Shown: positions 8,478-17,830, counted from the first letter of the stretch. The stretch is 64,000 nt of DNA from Rhodoferax sp. U11-2br (GCF_018619435.1 NZ_JAHFZF010000014.1:1-64000); one strand, 5' to 3'. Numbers and translations: made by a program. The notes: generated from the letters alone by a model not told the origin.

Positions 8478-9767
8478 ATGAACACACCCCCCACACTGCA
8501 GCAGCCCAGACCACACAGCCTGGTGTTGGCCGCCAGCCGGTTTCACGCCCGTGGGTCGCGCCTGGCCTGGGCGCTGATGCTGGGTGGCTTGATGTGTGCC
8601 GGTGGCTGGTCGGTAAGCCACGCGGCCGACACCACCGACCACAGCGCCAAACCGACCACCGCCGCCAAGACCCCGGCCAAGAGAGTCTCGGCCCCGGTGG
8701 AAGCGAGCGCCGAGGCCGAACCGGTCGACCTGGGACAGGACATCAAAAAAGCCCTGCGCGACAAACTGATTGACCGCAAAAAACTGACCTTGGTGATCTC
8801 GGACAAACCCGAACCCGCGCCCAAAACCAGCAGCCCCACCCGATCAACAACACCTGCCGCCGCCAGCAGCCGCGCCAAAGCAGAAGAAGTTGTCATGCCC
8901 GAGCCCGCCGCACCGGCTGCCGTGGTGCGCCCGCCCGCTGTGGTCGGACGCCCTGCCCCGGTGGCGCACGGGCCGGTGATCAACCCACGCGACAGTCGCG
9001 AGTACATCCGGGCCAAGGCCGCCGCGCTGACCGGCCACACCTCACCAGCAGCTGCACACGACAAAGCTGACAGCGGCCATGGCGAGGTGCACTGGAGTTA
9101 TTCGGGCACCACCGGGCCACAGGCCTGGAGCAAGCTGCAGCCAGAGTTCAGCACCTGCGCGGCAGGCCAGCGCCAGTCACCGATCAACATCGACGACACC
9201 GCCACCCTGCAAGGGCCGGCCGAAGCCCTGCAGTTCAACTACCAACCCTCCAACGCGGTGGTGGTCAACAACGGCCACACCATCCAGGTCAACCTGCAGG
9301 GCAACAACACCCTGACCGTGCGCGGCAGCACCTACACACTGCTGCAGTTTCACTTCCACACCCCGTCCGAAGAACAGGTCAACTACCGCAACTTTGCGAT
9401 GGTGGTGCACCTGGTGCACCGCAATGCCGAGGGCCAACTGGCGGTGGTGGCGGTGCTGCTGGAGCCGGGTGAGGCCAGCCCACTGCTCGACAAGGTCTGG
9501 ACCTACATGCCCTTGGATGTGAATGACACAGTGCGTACCCCTGCCGGGCTGATTGACGTGAGTGAACTGCTGCCCAAAGACCAGCGGTATTACCAGTTCA
9601 TGGGCTCACTGACCACCCCACCGTGTACCGAAGGGGTGTTGTGGATGGTGCTCAAACAACCCAGCCAGGTCAGTCAGGCGCAGCTGCGCCTGTTCCAGCA
9701 GCTCTACCCCAACAACGCCCGCCCGGTGCAACCGCTCAACAACCGGCCAGTGCGCAGCGCCATGTAG
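8478..9767 (+). CDS. Alpha-class carbonic anhydrase with long N-terminal extension
   Basis: 429 residues, much longer than the usual 220-260. Residues 1-50 form a signal or anchor sequence ending near SHAA. Residues 51-200 are an Ala/Pro/Lys-rich extension containing one helical segment (DIKKALRDKLIDRKKLTLVI) and no known domain. The carbonic anhydrase domain follows, with zinc ligands His292 and His294 (QFHFHTPSE) and His311 (MVVHLVHRN), and the SLTTPPCTEGVLW strand carrying the gatekeeper threonine. It should hydrate CO2 in the periplasm. It sits on the plus strand between ruvB and ruvA. Confidence 0.95.
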   Translation: MNTPPTLQQPRPHSLVLAASRFHARGSRLAWALMLGGLMCAGGWSVSHAADTTDHSAKPTTAAKTPAKRVSAPVEASAEAEPVDLGQDIKKALRDKLIDRKKLTLVISDKPEPAPKTSSPTRSTTPAAASSRAKAEEVVMPEPAAPAAVVRPPAVVGRPAPVAHGPVINPRDSREYIRAKAAALTGHTSPAAAHDKADSGHGEVHWSYSGTTGPQAWSKLQPEFSTCAAGQRQSPINIDDTATLQGPAEALQFNYQPSNAVVVNNGHTIQVNLQGNNTLTVRGSTYTLLQFHFHTPSEEQVNYRNFAMVVHLVHRNAEGQLAVVAVLLEPGEASPLLDKVWTYMPLDVNDTVRTPAGLIDVSELLPKDQRYYQFMGSLTTPPCTEGVLWMVLKQPSQVSQAQLRLFQQLYPNNARPVQPLNNRPVRSAM

Positions 9768-9782
9768 CGCGGGCTGGCGGTT

Positions 9783-10355
9783 TTATTTCGCCAGGCTTTT
9801 GAGCGCCAGCTTGATGCCATCACTCACGCCCACGTCCTGCGGCAGGGCTTTGAGGGCAGCGGCGGCTTCGCGGTCGCTGTAGCCCAGCGCCAGCAGGGCC
9901 TGCAGGATGTCGGCCTGGGCGTCACTGGCCACACTGGCCACCACACCGATGTCTGGCCCGAGTTTGCCTTTGAGCTCCAACAACAGACGTTCGGCGGTTT
10001 TTTTGCCGATGCCCGGCACCTTGATCAGGCGCCCAGCTTCCTGCAGGGTGATGGCTTGTGAGAGTTCGGTCACACTCATGCCCGACAGCACCGAGAGCGC
10101 GGTGCGTGGCCCGACACCACTGATCTTGATCAGCTGGCGAAACGCCTCACGCTCGGCCGTGTTGGCAAAGCCATACAAAATTTGCGCATCTTCACGCACC
10201 ACAAAATGGGTCAGCAGCGTGACCTTGGCGCCAATCTCGGGCAGGTTGTAGAAGGTGCTCATGGGCACCAGCACCTCGTAACCGACGCCGTGGCAGTCGA
10301 TGATGACCTCGGGCGGGTTTTTGTTGTCCAGCGTTCCGGTGAGCTTGCCTATCAT
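9783..10355 (-). CDS. ruvA: Holliday junction DNA-binding subunit RuvA
   Basis: 190 residues (E. coli RuvA has about 200). RuvA tetramers bind the four-way junction and load RuvB. The N-terminal OB fold starts [21 protein letters not shown]; two helix-hairpin-helix motifs ([18 protein letters not shown] and [19 protein letters not shown]) bind DNA; the C-terminal domain ([26 protein letters not shown]) contacts RuvB. It is convergent with the carbonic anhydrase gene (15-base gap) and divergent from ybeZ. Confidence 0.97.
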   Translation of the reverse strand: MIGKLTGTLDNKNPPEVIIDCHGVGYEVLVPMSTFYNLPEIGAKVTLLTHFVVREDAQILYGFANTAEREAFRQLIKISGVGPRTALSVLSGMSVTELSQAITLQEAGRLIKVPGIGKKTAERLLLELKGKLGPDIGVVASVASDAQADILQALLALGYSDREAAAALKALPQDVGVSDGIKLALKSLAK

Positions 10356-10500
10356 TTTTTACCTATCATCAAAAAGTCTTTGGGTCTGACGGAAAATCGA
10401 CCCACGCAGGCAGGCCCAACAACCCAGCCGCCAGCCACGGCATGTTGGCCCAACCCCACGGAGCGGTGAAACCGCCGCCCCTATTCAGAGAATTATCAAC

Positions 10501-11514
10501 GTGATCCTTCGCCACCTGTTTTCGCCCCTCAACAACACGCGCCTGAGCCACCTGTGTGGCCCGATGGACGCGCACCTGCGCACCATCGAGACCGCGCTGC
10601 AGGTGCGTATTGCACACCGGCACGAGCAGTTCAAGGTGGAAGGCCTCAAGATCCACGCCCAGCGTGCGATGGAGATGCTGCAAGCGTTGTACGAGATGGC
10701 AGCACGCCCGATTGAGCCACGCACGGTGCAGCTGATGCTCTCGGGCGACGGCGACGTGAATGGTGCCGACGGCCCATCCCTCAAAACCCGCCGCGCCGAT
10801 CTGAAACCGCGCTCGATGAACCAGGCGCATTACCTGGACTGCATCGCCAGCTGCGACATCACCTTTGGCATCGGCCCGGCCGGCACCGGCAAAACCTACC
10901 TGGCGGTGGCCATGGCGGTGGACGCCCTGCAGCGCAGCACGGTGCAGCGCATTGTGCTGACGCGCCCGGCGGTCGAGGCCGGTGAACGCCTGGGCTACCT
11001 GCCCGGTGACCTGGCGCAAAAGATCGACCCCTACCTGCGCCCGCTGTACGACGCGCTGTATGACCTGATGGGTTTTGAGGCGGTGCAAAAAGCTTTTGAG
11101 CGCCAGACGATTGAGATTGCGCCACTGGCCTTCATGCGCGGGCGCACGCTCAATACCGCGTTTGTGATCCTGGACGAGGCGCAAAACACCACGCCCGAGC
11201 AGATGAAGATGTTCCTGACTCGTATCGGTTTTGGCTCCAAGGCGGTAGTGACGGGCGACGTGAGCCAGATCGACCTGCCTGCCGACCAGCTCAGCGGCCT
11301 GATCGACGCCGAACGCGTCTTGCGTGGTGTGGACGGCATCGCCATGTGCCGACTGACCAGCCAGGACGTGGTGCGCCACCCGCTGGTGGCCCGCATTGTG
11401 GACGCCTACGACGCACCGGGCCGTTTTAACCCGCACCCCCGTGTGGATGCCGACATCCTGCCCACATCGGTGGTGCCGGCACCACGTACCCGCAATCGCA
11501 AAGCGGCACCGTGA
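10501..11514 (+). CDS. ybeZ: PhoH-like ATPase YbeZ
   Basis: 337 residues starting at a GTG. PhoH-family NTPases with partner YbeY act in RNA and ribosome metabolism. Walker A is [18 protein letters not shown] and Walker B is [23 protein letters not shown], both diagnostic of PhoH; an N-terminal KH-like region precedes the ATPase. The next gene is ybeY, the standard neighbour, but a copy of the dispersed repeat now separates them. Confidence 0.95.
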   Translation: MILRHLFSPLNNTRLSHLCGPMDAHLRTIETALQVRIAHRHEQFKVEGLKIHAQRAMEMLQALYEMAARPIEPRTVQLMLSGDGDVNGADGPSLKTRRADLKPRSMNQAHYLDCIASCDITFGIGPAGTGKTYLAVAMAVDALQRSTVQRIVLTRPAVEAGERLGYLPGDLAQKIDPYLRPLYDALYDLMGFEAVQKAFERQTIEIAPLAFMRGRTLNTAFVILDEAQNTTPEQMKMFLTRIGFGSKAVVTGDVSQIDLPADQLSGLIDAERVLRGVDGIAMCRLTSQDVVRHPLVARIVDAYDAPGRFNPHPRVDADILPTSVVPAPRTRNRKAAP

Positions 11515-11527
11515 TAGGCCACACAAC

Positions 11528-11583
11528 TTATTGATAGCAACCAACCCTTATGCCATCAGGGCCAGAGGCCAATTTCTTAGACA
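11528..11583 (+). repeat. Dispersed about 60-bp repeat between ybeZ and ybeY
   Basis: Reads tgatagcaacc, aaccctta...cagggcc, agaGGCCAATTTctta. It sits inside the ybeZ-ybeY transcription unit, so it is probably transcribed and could tune the ratio of the two proteins. Confidence 0.7.
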
Positions 11584-11601
11584 AACCCGCCCCAACACAC
11601 C

Positions 11602-12045
11602 ATGAACCAACTCACCCTGTCCCTGCAATTTGGCAAGCTGGCTGATGCCGAGTTACACCGCGCTGCGCTGCCGCGCCACAAGGTCACCAAATGGATTCGC
11701 CACGCGCTGCAAGACGACGCCGAAATCACCGTGCGCATTGTTGACGCCGACGAGGGCCAGGCCCTGAACCGCGACTACCGGCAAAAAGACTACGCCACCA
11801 ATGTGCTGACCTTTGACTACACCCAGGAACCCATCGTCACCGCCGACCTGGTGTTGTGCGCCCCGGTGGTGGCCAAAGAAGCCAAAGAGCAGAACAAGAC
11901 CCTGGAAGAACACTACGCGCACCTGCTGGTGCACGGCGCCTTGCACGCCCAGGGCTGGGACCACGACGAGGACGAGGACGCCCAAGTGATGGAGCTGCGC
12001 GAAAGCGAGATCATGGCGCGCCTGGGGTTCGAGAACCCGTATTGA
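11602..12045 (+). CDS. ybeY: Endoribonuclease YbeY (16S rRNA maturation)
   Basis: 147 residues. YbeY is a zinc-dependent RNase needed for 16S rRNA 3' maturation and ribosome quality control. The zinc motif [11 protein letters not shown] is intact, as is the upstream [19 protein letters not shown] signature. It lies downstream of ybeZ and 44 bases before dsbD, where E. coli would have ybeX and lnt. Confidence 0.96.
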   Translation: MNQLTLSLQFGKLADAELHRAALPRHKVTKWIRHALQDDAEITVRIVDADEGQALNRDYRQKDYATNVLTFDYTQEPIVTADLVLCAPVVAKEAKEQNKTLEEHYAHLLVHGALHAQGWDHDEDEDAQVMELRESEIMARLGFENPY

Positions 12046-12089
12046 CCCCGCCCCGGAACTCTGCGCCGCCACCCGACTCTGAGAGTCTT

Positions 12090-14252
12090 ATGACGTTTCC
12101 AAAGTACCTGACCCGCTGGCTGATTGCTGTTTTATTCATAGCTATCAGCCCTTTACCTACCTGGGCTCAGGCACCAAAAAGCATCACAAACGTGGTCACC
12201 ACCGAACAGGTGCGCGCCGAACTGATGGCCTACGCGCCCGATGGCGTGGACCCCGGCAAAACCGTCTGGGTTGGCCTGCAACTGGCCCACCAGCCACATT
12301 GGCACACCTACTGGAAGAATTCCGGCGACTCGGGCCAGCCCACCAGCCTGAGCTGGACTTTGCCCACCGGTGTGCTGGCTGGCGACATTGCCTGGCCCAC
12401 ACCCAAAATCCTGCCGACCGGCAACCTGGTGACCTATGGCTTCAACGGCACGGTGCTGCTGCCGGTGCCGCTGACCATCACGCCCGATTTCAAACCCTCG
12501 CTGCTTTCTTCGGAATTGGAAGTCAAGTTACAGGCCAGCTGGCTGGTCTGCAAACTTGAATGTGTGCCGCAGGACGGTGAATTTGTGCTGCGCCTGCCCA
12601 CCAAAAGCTCTACAGCGCTCAACGCAGGTGTGTTTGAGGCCAGTTTCCAAGCCAGCCCCAAACCACTGGCTGGCCAAAGCCAGATCAGCATCGAAGGCCA
12701 GCAGCTCAAGCTGAGCGTCACAGGTCTGCCCGCCGCGCTGCAAGGCCAGAAGCTCGAACTGTTCCCCGAAGTCCCCGAACTGGTGGACGCTGGCGCCGTC
12801 TGGACGCAAGCCTGGACCGGTGCAACCTGGACCGCCAGCCTGCCGATCTCACCCCACCGCAGCGACAGCCCCACAGCGCTGCCACTGGTACTGGTGGCTG
12901 ATGTGGCTGGGCAACGCAGCGGTTTTGCCACCTCCGCACCGATTCAAGGCACCTGGCCCGCCAACCCGCCACCCGGCCAGGCCGCAACAACGCCCGCTCT
13001 GCTGAACCCAACGCTGACCGCCGTTCCTGCCACACCCAGCGTGCCCACCAGCTTCTGGCTGGCACTCTTGGGCGCGCTGCTTGGGGGGATGTTGCTGAAC
13101 CTGATGCCCTGTGTGTTCCCGGTGCTGGCGATCAAGGTGGTGGGTTTCACCCGCCACGCAGACGACCGGCACGGCCATCGGGTGAGCGGCCTGGCCTACA
13201 GCGCCGGGGTGGTGCTGTCATTCCTGGCGCTGGGCGCGCTGATGCTGGTGCTGCGCAGCGCGGGTGAACAACTCGGCTGGGGCTTTCAGCTGCAGTCCCC
13301 CGCCGTGGTGGCGGCGCTGGCAGCGCTGTTCACACTGATCGGGCTGAACCTGGCCGGGCTGTTTGAGTTTGGCCAGCTGCTACCCAGCCGTCTGGCCACG
13401 CTGCAGTCCAGAAACCCTGCCGTCAACGCCTTCCTCTCCGGCGTGCTGGCGGTGGCGATTGCCTCCCCCTGCACCGCGCCGTTCATGGGGGCGTCGCTCG
13501 GGTTGGCGCTGGCTTTGCCGCCCTTGCAGGCGCTGCTGCTGTTTGCGGCCCTGGGTGTGGGCATGGCGCTGCCGTATCTGGCGGCGAGCTGGTCACCCGC
13601 GCTGGCGCGCAAACTGCCCCGCCCCGGCCCCTGGATGGACACCTTCCGCCGCGCCATGGCCTTCCCGATGTTTGCCACCGTAGTCTGGCTGGTGTGGGTG
13701 CTGGGCCAACAAACAGGCATTGACGGCGCAGGCGCCCTGCTGGCGCTGCTGGTAAGCCTGGCGCTGGTGATCTGGGCGTTCACGCTGCGTGGTGCTGCAC
13801 GCCTGCCAGTTGCTGCTGTATCGATAGTGATCTTGCTAGCTTTGACCTGGGCTATTGGCAAAAATGTCGTGCATTTTGCGGAGCCCACCAGCACCGCCAA
13901 CACCAGCGCCAACAGCCGGTGGCAGGCTTGGGCGCCCGGCAAGGTGGACGAACTGCTGGCCAGTGGTTCACCCGTGTTTGTGGATTTCACCGCCGCCTGG
14001 TGTGTGACCTGCCAGTACAACAAAAAAACCACCCTGGCCAACATCGAACTGCTGGCCGACCTGGAAGCCAAAAAGGTAGTGCTGTTACGCGCCGACTGGA
14101 CCCGCCGCGACCCGGCCATCACCACCGCGCTAGCGGCACTCGGGCGCAACGGCGTGCCGGTCTATGTGATGTACCAGCCCGGCAAAACGCCGGTGGTGTT
14201 GTCTGAGATCTTGTCGGTGGCCGATGTGCGCGGCGCGATGGTGGGCTTGTGA
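12090..14252 (+). CDS. dsbD: Thiol:disulfide interchange protein DsbD
   Basis: 720 residues from the ATG at 12090. DsbD moves electrons from cytoplasmic thioredoxin to the periplasm. After a signal peptide ending in TWAQA there is a periplasmic N-terminal domain with a VCKLECVP cysteine pair, a membrane domain of about eight helices with both reactive cysteines (LMPCVFPVLAIKVVGF and ASPCTAPFMGASLG), and a C-terminal thioredoxin domain with WCVTC. Two stretches resemble the dispersed repeat: the signal peptide (12122-12180) and a linker before the thioredoxin domain (13808-13872). An upstream in-frame extension to 11856 overlaps ybeY and is rejected. Confidence 0.95.
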   Translation: MTFPKYLTRWLIAVLFIAISPLPTWAQAPKSITNVVTTEQVRAELMAYAPDGVDPGKTVWVGLQLAHQPHWHTYWKNSGDSGQPTSLSWTLPTGVLAGDIAWPTPKILPTGNLVTYGFNGTVLLPVPLTITPDFKPSLLSSELEVKLQASWLVCKLECVPQDGEFVLRLPTKSSTALNAGVFEASFQASPKPLAGQSQISIEGQQLKLSVTGLPAALQGQKLELFPEVPELVDAGAVWTQAWTGATWTASLPISPHRSDSPTALPLVLVADVAGQRSGFATSAPIQGTWPANPPPGQAATTPALLNPTLTAVPATPSVPTSFWLALLGALLGGMLLNLMPCVFPVLAIKVVGFTRHADDRHGHRVSGLAYSAGVVLSFLALGALMLVLRSAGEQLGWGFQLQSPAVVAALAALFTLIGLNLAGLFEFGQLLPSRLATLQSRNPAVNAFLSGVLAVAIASPCTAPFMGASLGLALALPPLQALLLFAALGVGMALPYLAASWSPALARKLPRPGPWMDTFRRAMAFPMFATVVWLVWVLGQQTGIDGAGALLALLVSLALVIWAFTLRGAARLPVAAVSIVILLALTWAIGKNVVHFAEPTSTANTSANSRWQAWAPGKVDELLASGSPVFVDFTAAWCVTCQYNKKTTLANIELLADLEAKKVVLLRADWTRRDPAITTALAALGRNGVPVYVMYQPGKTPVVLSEILSVADVRGAMVGL
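12122..12180 (+). repeat. Repeat-derived segment encoding the DsbD signal peptide
   Basis: Contains atagctatcagcccttt, ctgggct, caggc and aaaaagc in the same order and spacing as the intergenic repeat. It encodes the hydrophobic core and cleavage site of the DsbD leader. A closely similar stretch encodes the PldA leader at 37510-37565. Confidence 0.55.
13808..13872 (+). repeat. Possible repeat-derived segment inside dsbD
   Basis: Reads atcgatagtgatcttgctag, then gggctattggcaaaaatg. The right half matches the repeat's end block and the same half of the priA copy; the left half is weak. It encodes the last membrane segment before the thioredoxin domain. Confidence 0.35.
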
Positions 14253-14495
14253 TCTCCCCCTGCACACACGCCAGCCTAGCTGTCGAAAGCGCCCGCTTGA
14301 CGACGACACCCATGTTACGAATTTTTACACTGCCTGCTTGAGCACTGCCCTCGTCCCCACGCGCAGCGCTCACAGGTGCCTTCTCCCAGCTGTTTTGCCG
14401 TGATCAGCCCCCAAAAACCTCCGTCCTGAGGGCCGTTGTGCCCCCTCAACGCTTCACATTGATCCGCGACAATGCTCGCTCCTCCTGAAAACACC

Positions 14496-15761
14496 ATGAA
14501 AAACAAGACTTTTTCCCTTCTCCCTATCGTCCTCGCCATCGCTGCTGGCTCCATGTTTCCTGGCTCTGCCAGCTTCGCGGCAACACACAAAGCGACCAAA
14601 CCCGCAGCTCACGCCACCAAAGCCACCGCCACCAAAAAGGTCGCCGCTGCCGCAAACGCCCTGCCGCCACTGGCTGCAGACAACACCTTGGCAGGCACGC
14701 CGCCCGCACTGCCCGCCAAAGCGTGGCTGTTGATGGACTTCGACTCTGGCGAGGTGCTCGCCTCGGCCAACGCTGACGAAGCACTGCCACCCGCCTCACT
14801 GACCAAGATGATGACCAGCTACATCGTCGAGCAAGCGTTACGCACCGGCAAGCTCAAACCAACCGACCTGGTCTCGGTCAGTGAGAACGCCTGGTGCCGA
14901 GGCTCCAGCACCGAGTCGTGTATGTACCTGCCACTCAACAGCCAGGCGACGGTGATCGATATCCTGCGCGGCATCATCATCCAGTCGGGCAACGACGCAT
15001 CCAAGGCGATTGCCGAGCACATGGCCGGCTCCGAAGAGGGTTTTGCCAAGCTGATGAATGCCGAAGCCCAGCGCCTGGGCATGACCCACACCCATTTCAT
15101 GAACCCCACCGGCCTGCCCGACCCGGACCACAAGTCGTCGGCGCGTGACCTCGCGATCCTGGCGCGCGCCATCATCCGCGACAGCGTGGACTACTACCCG
15201 ATCTACGCGGAACGCGAGTTCAAGTACAACGGCATCAAACAAGGCAACCGCAACGCCCTGCTCTACACCGACCCGTCCGTGGACGGGCTGAAGACGGGCC
15301 ACACGGACGCCGCCGGCTACTGCCTGGTCACCTCAGCCAAGCGCAACAACATGCGCCTGATCTCGGTGATCCTCAACACCCAAAGCGCGCAGGCGCGGGC
15401 TGATCAGACGCGAACCCTGCTGGGTTGGGGCTACAGCACTTTCGAGAAGGCCACCCCGATTCAACCCAACACCGTGGTCACCAAGGCCAAGCTCAGCTTC
15501 GGCAAGGCAGACACGGTCGACGCAGGCCTGGCCACACCGTGGATGTTGACCGTGCCACGCGGCCAGCAAGTGCAAACGGCGGTGGAACTCAAGTCGGACC
15601 TGGAGGCACCGCTGACCAAGGGTGCGGTGGTCGGCAAGGTGGTCGCCACCTCCAACGGCAAGCCCATCGGCGAAACCCCGCTGGTCGCGCTGGCCGATGT
15701 GGAACGCGCGGGTCTGATGCTGCGTTTGTGGCAACACGTCAGCCAGTTGTTTGGAAAGTAA
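14496..15761 (+). CDS. dacC: D-alanyl-D-alanine carboxypeptidase (PBP5/6 type, peptidase S11)
   Basis: 421 residues from the ATG at 14496. This class trims the terminal D-Ala from peptidoglycan stem peptides in the periplasm. A signal peptide is followed by a short Ala/Lys/Thr-rich linker. The three penicillin-binding motifs are SLTK (nucleophile Ser101, Lys104), SGN (Ser164-Asn166) and KTG (Lys266-Gly268). The C-terminal beta domain and a final amphipathic helix (GLMLRLWQHVSQLFGK) match the membrane anchor of PBP5. Two cysteines in AWCRGSSTESCMYLP may form a disulfide. The symbol dacC rather than dacA is a convention. Confidence 0.94.
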   Translation: MKNKTFSLLPIVLAIAAGSMFPGSASFAATHKATKPAAHATKATATKKVAAAANALPPLAADNTLAGTPPALPAKAWLLMDFDSGEVLASANADEALPPASLTKMMTSYIVEQALRTGKLKPTDLVSVSENAWCRGSSTESCMYLPLNSQATVIDILRGIIIQSGNDASKAIAEHMAGSEEGFAKLMNAEAQRLGMTHTHFMNPTGLPDPDHKSSARDLAILARAIIRDSVDYYPIYAEREFKYNGIKQGNRNALLYTDPSVDGLKTGHTDAAGYCLVTSAKRNNMRLISVILNTQSAQARADQTRTLLGWGYSTFEKATPIQPNTVVTKAKLSFGKADTVDAGLATPWMLTVPRGQQVQTAVELKSDLEAPLTKGAVVGKVVATSNGKPIGETPLVALADVERAGLMLRLWQHVSQLFGK

Positions 15762-15774
15762 ACGCAGTCAACGT

Positions 15775-15798
15775 GGCATGGTCAGTGCTGACCATGCC
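15775..15798. terminator. Perfect palindrome after dacC
   Basis: Arms GGCATGGTCAG and CTGACCATGCC form an 11-bp stem with essentially no loop (TG), 13 bases after the dacC stop. No T-run follows. It is either a terminator-like hairpin or a protein-binding palindrome. Confidence 0.5.
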
Positions 15799-15810
15799 AA
15801 TTGCCACTGC

Positions 15811-15850
15811 ATTGATAGCAGCCTCGTCAACAATAACGAGGGCTATCAGC
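15811..15850 (+). repeat. Short dispersed-repeat variant, strong hairpin
   Basis: TGATAGC-ag-CCTCGT pairs with ACGAGG-GCTATCA across an 8-base loop, giving 13 pairs with a 2-base bulge. The TGATAGC end is the left block of the repeat; the outer right block is missing. Confidence 0.5.
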
Positions 15851-16256
15851 ACATGACGTGCTAAACACCTTAAAACCCAGTGACGCTTGCGCTGGCGTTT
15901 AGACCCACAGCTGGTGGTTGGGCTGGGTAATCGGCAAAAGCAGGCGGGTTGTCACTTTCCCCTGCTCAATCCCTTTGGGTGAAAAAGGGAGTTGGTCAGA
16001 GACGGGGGGCGGGTATTGCAGCGGAAAAGTCAGTCGCCAATACCCATTTCCAGGCAGTCAAGTGGTAGCCCTCCATCTACTCAAACATCCTACCTGCCAC
16101 CCACATCTGAGCCCCAATCAAACTAACGTTTTCGACATCACTCCACCACTGCGACACCCTTTGCCGCCACAGTTCTGAACTCCCAATTTGTTAGCATCCA
16201 GAGCGCAACTATTGCCCTCGACCGCTGTTCAAGAAGAGATAAAGGGAGCGCATCTG

Positions 16257-17636
16257 ATGAAACGACTGTTGGCCATGAGCCTATTGCTAGCGAGCGCAGC
16301 CATAGCGCAAGCAGCTACCACCTCGTCAGTTGCATCGGATAACGAACTGAACGCGTTCAAGGAACTGCAACAAAGCAAGTGGGAAGCTCAAAAAGAGCTT
16401 CAGTCCAAAGACATTGAGGCGGTTCGCCAACAAATCGCCGCCGTGGACAAGCGCGTAGATGACCAACTGGCGCAGCTAGGACAAAGCGTTGATCGCTTTG
16501 GCATGGTAATTTCCGTGCTGGGCATTGCCATCACGGTGCTACTGGTGTCGGTTGGGCTTCTAGGGTACCGCAATGCCCAATCTGATGCCAAACAAGCAGC
16601 GACTGATGCTGCAAAAAACAGCGCGGAAGAATGGCTTAAATCCAATACAACCAATCTCAACGCGCAAATTGAAACGCTAGAAAAAAAAGCTGCCCAAGTG
16701 CATGGGCAAATGGATCAGACTAAACAGAGCGTCATTGAGCACGAAGCTAAATTTAAGCAAGAAGCAGAGGAGGCAAGCCGCACCCTACAAGAGCACATTA
16801 ACAAAATTGGGTCAGTCACCGCCATGAATAACGACCAATCCCAAGCGCTCGCGAGTCGTGACAGTGAGTTGAAAAACATCAACGAAGACAGCTACTCTTT
16901 CGACGACTGGAACACTCGCGCTTTCGCTGCCTACTCTGCTGGGAAATTGGATGATGCGGCCTATTTCTGGGCCAAAGCCTCAAATGTGCCGAATGCCGGC
17001 GCCACCAATGTCGCGCAGGTGCTATTCAATCGCGGCATCTCCCAAGCCAAACTGAACCAGCACGAAGCCGAAATTGCCACCTATGACGAGGTGCTGCGCC
17101 GCTTTGATGAGGCAACCGAGCCTGCGCTGATCGAGCAGGTCGCACGGGCCTTAGTCAACAAGGGCACAGCCCAAGGCCACCTGAACCAGTACGAGGCTGC
17201 CATTGCGACCTATGACGAGGTGCTGCGCCGCTTTGGTGAGGCAACCGAGCCTGCGCTGCGCGAGCAGGTCGCACGCGCCGCAAACGGTGCAGGCTTTGGC
17301 CGTTTGCTGATGGCTAAAACGCTTGGGGGGCCCAACGAACCGGCGGCGCAATTGCTATTGCAAGCTGCTTTGGCCAATCTGAACGATGGCGCGGCACGCT
17401 GCATCCAGCCCAACGGCATGCTGCTGGGCAACCGGGCTTATGTGCAATGTTTGCTTGGCAACACGACCGCAGCCGAAGGAGACTTTGCTGCGGCACTGCG
17501 AGCACCAGTGAATGGTGGCCGAGAGCTTTATGAAGAGACATTGAAGGACCTTGATAAGCATCCTTTGGCAGAGGATGCGAACATGCGTGCATTGGTGGAG
17601 CATGCCTGGGCAACTTATCAGTCAGAAAGAGCCTAG
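16257..17636 (+). CDS. Membrane-anchored coiled-coil TPR protein of unknown function
   Basis: 459 residues from the ATG at 16257 (AAAGGGAG upstream). Order: signal peptide to about residue 19 (AIAQA), a charged helix, one transmembrane segment (about 82-104, MVISVLGIAITVLLVSVGLLG), a long coiled coil (about 105-185), then TPR repeats. Residues 268-339 hold two nearly identical 43-residue TPR units, each with EAxIATYDEVLRRF and EATEPAL-x-EQVARA. The coding sequence is noticeably AT-richer than its neighbours and the gene has no operon partner, which suggests acquisition. TPR units of this type scaffold protein complexes; no enzyme motif is present. Confidence 0.85.
   Translation: MKRLLAMSLLLASAAIAQAATTSSVASDNELNAFKELQQSKWEAQKELQSKDIEAVRQQIAAVDKRVDDQLAQLGQSVDRFGMVISVLGIAITVLLVSVGLLGYRNAQSDAKQAATDAAKNSAEEWLKSNTTNLNAQIETLEKKAAQVHGQMDQTKQSVIEHEAKFKQEAEEASRTLQEHINKIGSVTAMNNDQSQALASRDSELKNINEDSYSFDDWNTRAFAAYSAGKLDDAAYFWAKASNVPNAGATNVAQVLFNRGISQAKLNQHEAEIATYDEVLRRFDEATEPALIEQVARALVNKGTAQGHLNQYEAAIATYDEVLRRFGEATEPALREQVARAANGAGFGRLLMAKTLGGPNEPAAQLLLQAALANLNDGAARCIQPNGMLLGNRAYVQCLLGNTTAAEGDFAAALRAPVNGGRELYEETLKDLDKHPLAEDANMRALVEHAWATYQSERA
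17058..17278 (+). repeat. Near-identical tandem repeat within the TPR gene
   Basis: Two units with a period of 129 bases (43 codons), starting at 17058 and 17187. They share long identical runs, such as the segment encoding TYDEVLRRF and the one encoding EATEPAL. This implies a recent duplication and a site where copy number could change in frame. Confidence 0.85.
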
Positions 17637-17697
17637 ATCAGCGGGGCCTTGGACGACTGAGTTTTTGATCGCAAAACGCGACACAGGCGCACATCAC

Positions 17698-17770
17698 GCC
17701 ATTCATAAGAAATCAGCCTGTAGCCCTCATATCAAAAGGGCATGCAGCTATGATTTTTATATTTCATACA
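17698..17770 (+). repeat. Dispersed about 60-bp repeat, variant copy
   Basis: Reads agaaatcagcctgtagccctc, atatcaaaagggca, tgcagctatgatttttata. TAGCCCTC and AAGGGCA keep partial pairing. It lies in the region between the TPR gene and the cytochrome operon. Confidence 0.55.
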
Positions 17771-17798
17771 TGCTCCTGATCCGATCAGCACCCCACCC

Positions 17799-17830
17799 AA
17801 TAAGACTTTCTTAAGACGCCCTTTTTAAGC
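17799..17830 (+). promoter_or_regulatory. Putative QseB/PmrA-type response-regulator box upstream of the cytochrome operon
   Basis: TAAGAC occurs at 17801 and 17812, an exact 11-bp period. Written as half-sites it is AATAAG-N5-CTTAAG, close to the YTTAAK-N5-YTTAAK pattern bound by PmrA/QseB-family regulators (first half-site has two mismatches). A further TTTTTAAG follows at 17822-17829. The box is about 35-60 bases before the first gene of an operon that itself encodes a QseB-like regulator, so autoregulation is likely. Confidence 0.5.

Larger units (their letters stand above)
15762..16256. other. 495-base AT-richer intergenic region with several hairpins
   Basis: Between dacC and the TPR gene. 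It holds a perfect palindrome at 15775-15798, a repeat-type hairpin at 15811-15850, a TCCCTTT/AAAGGGA hairpin at 15970-15990 and a GGGTATTG/CAATACCC pair at 16011-16018 and 16038-16045 with a 19-base loop. An 86-codon ORF at 15918-16178 has no protein-like features and is not called. Base composition drops here and stays low through the next gene. Confidence 0.6.

Noticed and set aside
16011..16045. A possible small RNA or tRNA-like fold
   Set aside because: Only an 8-bp stem with a 19-base loop; no cloverleaf, no promoter or terminator that I can support.
15918..16178. An 86-codon ORF upstream of the TPR gene
   Set aside because: No ribosome site, random composition, and it covers two hairpins.
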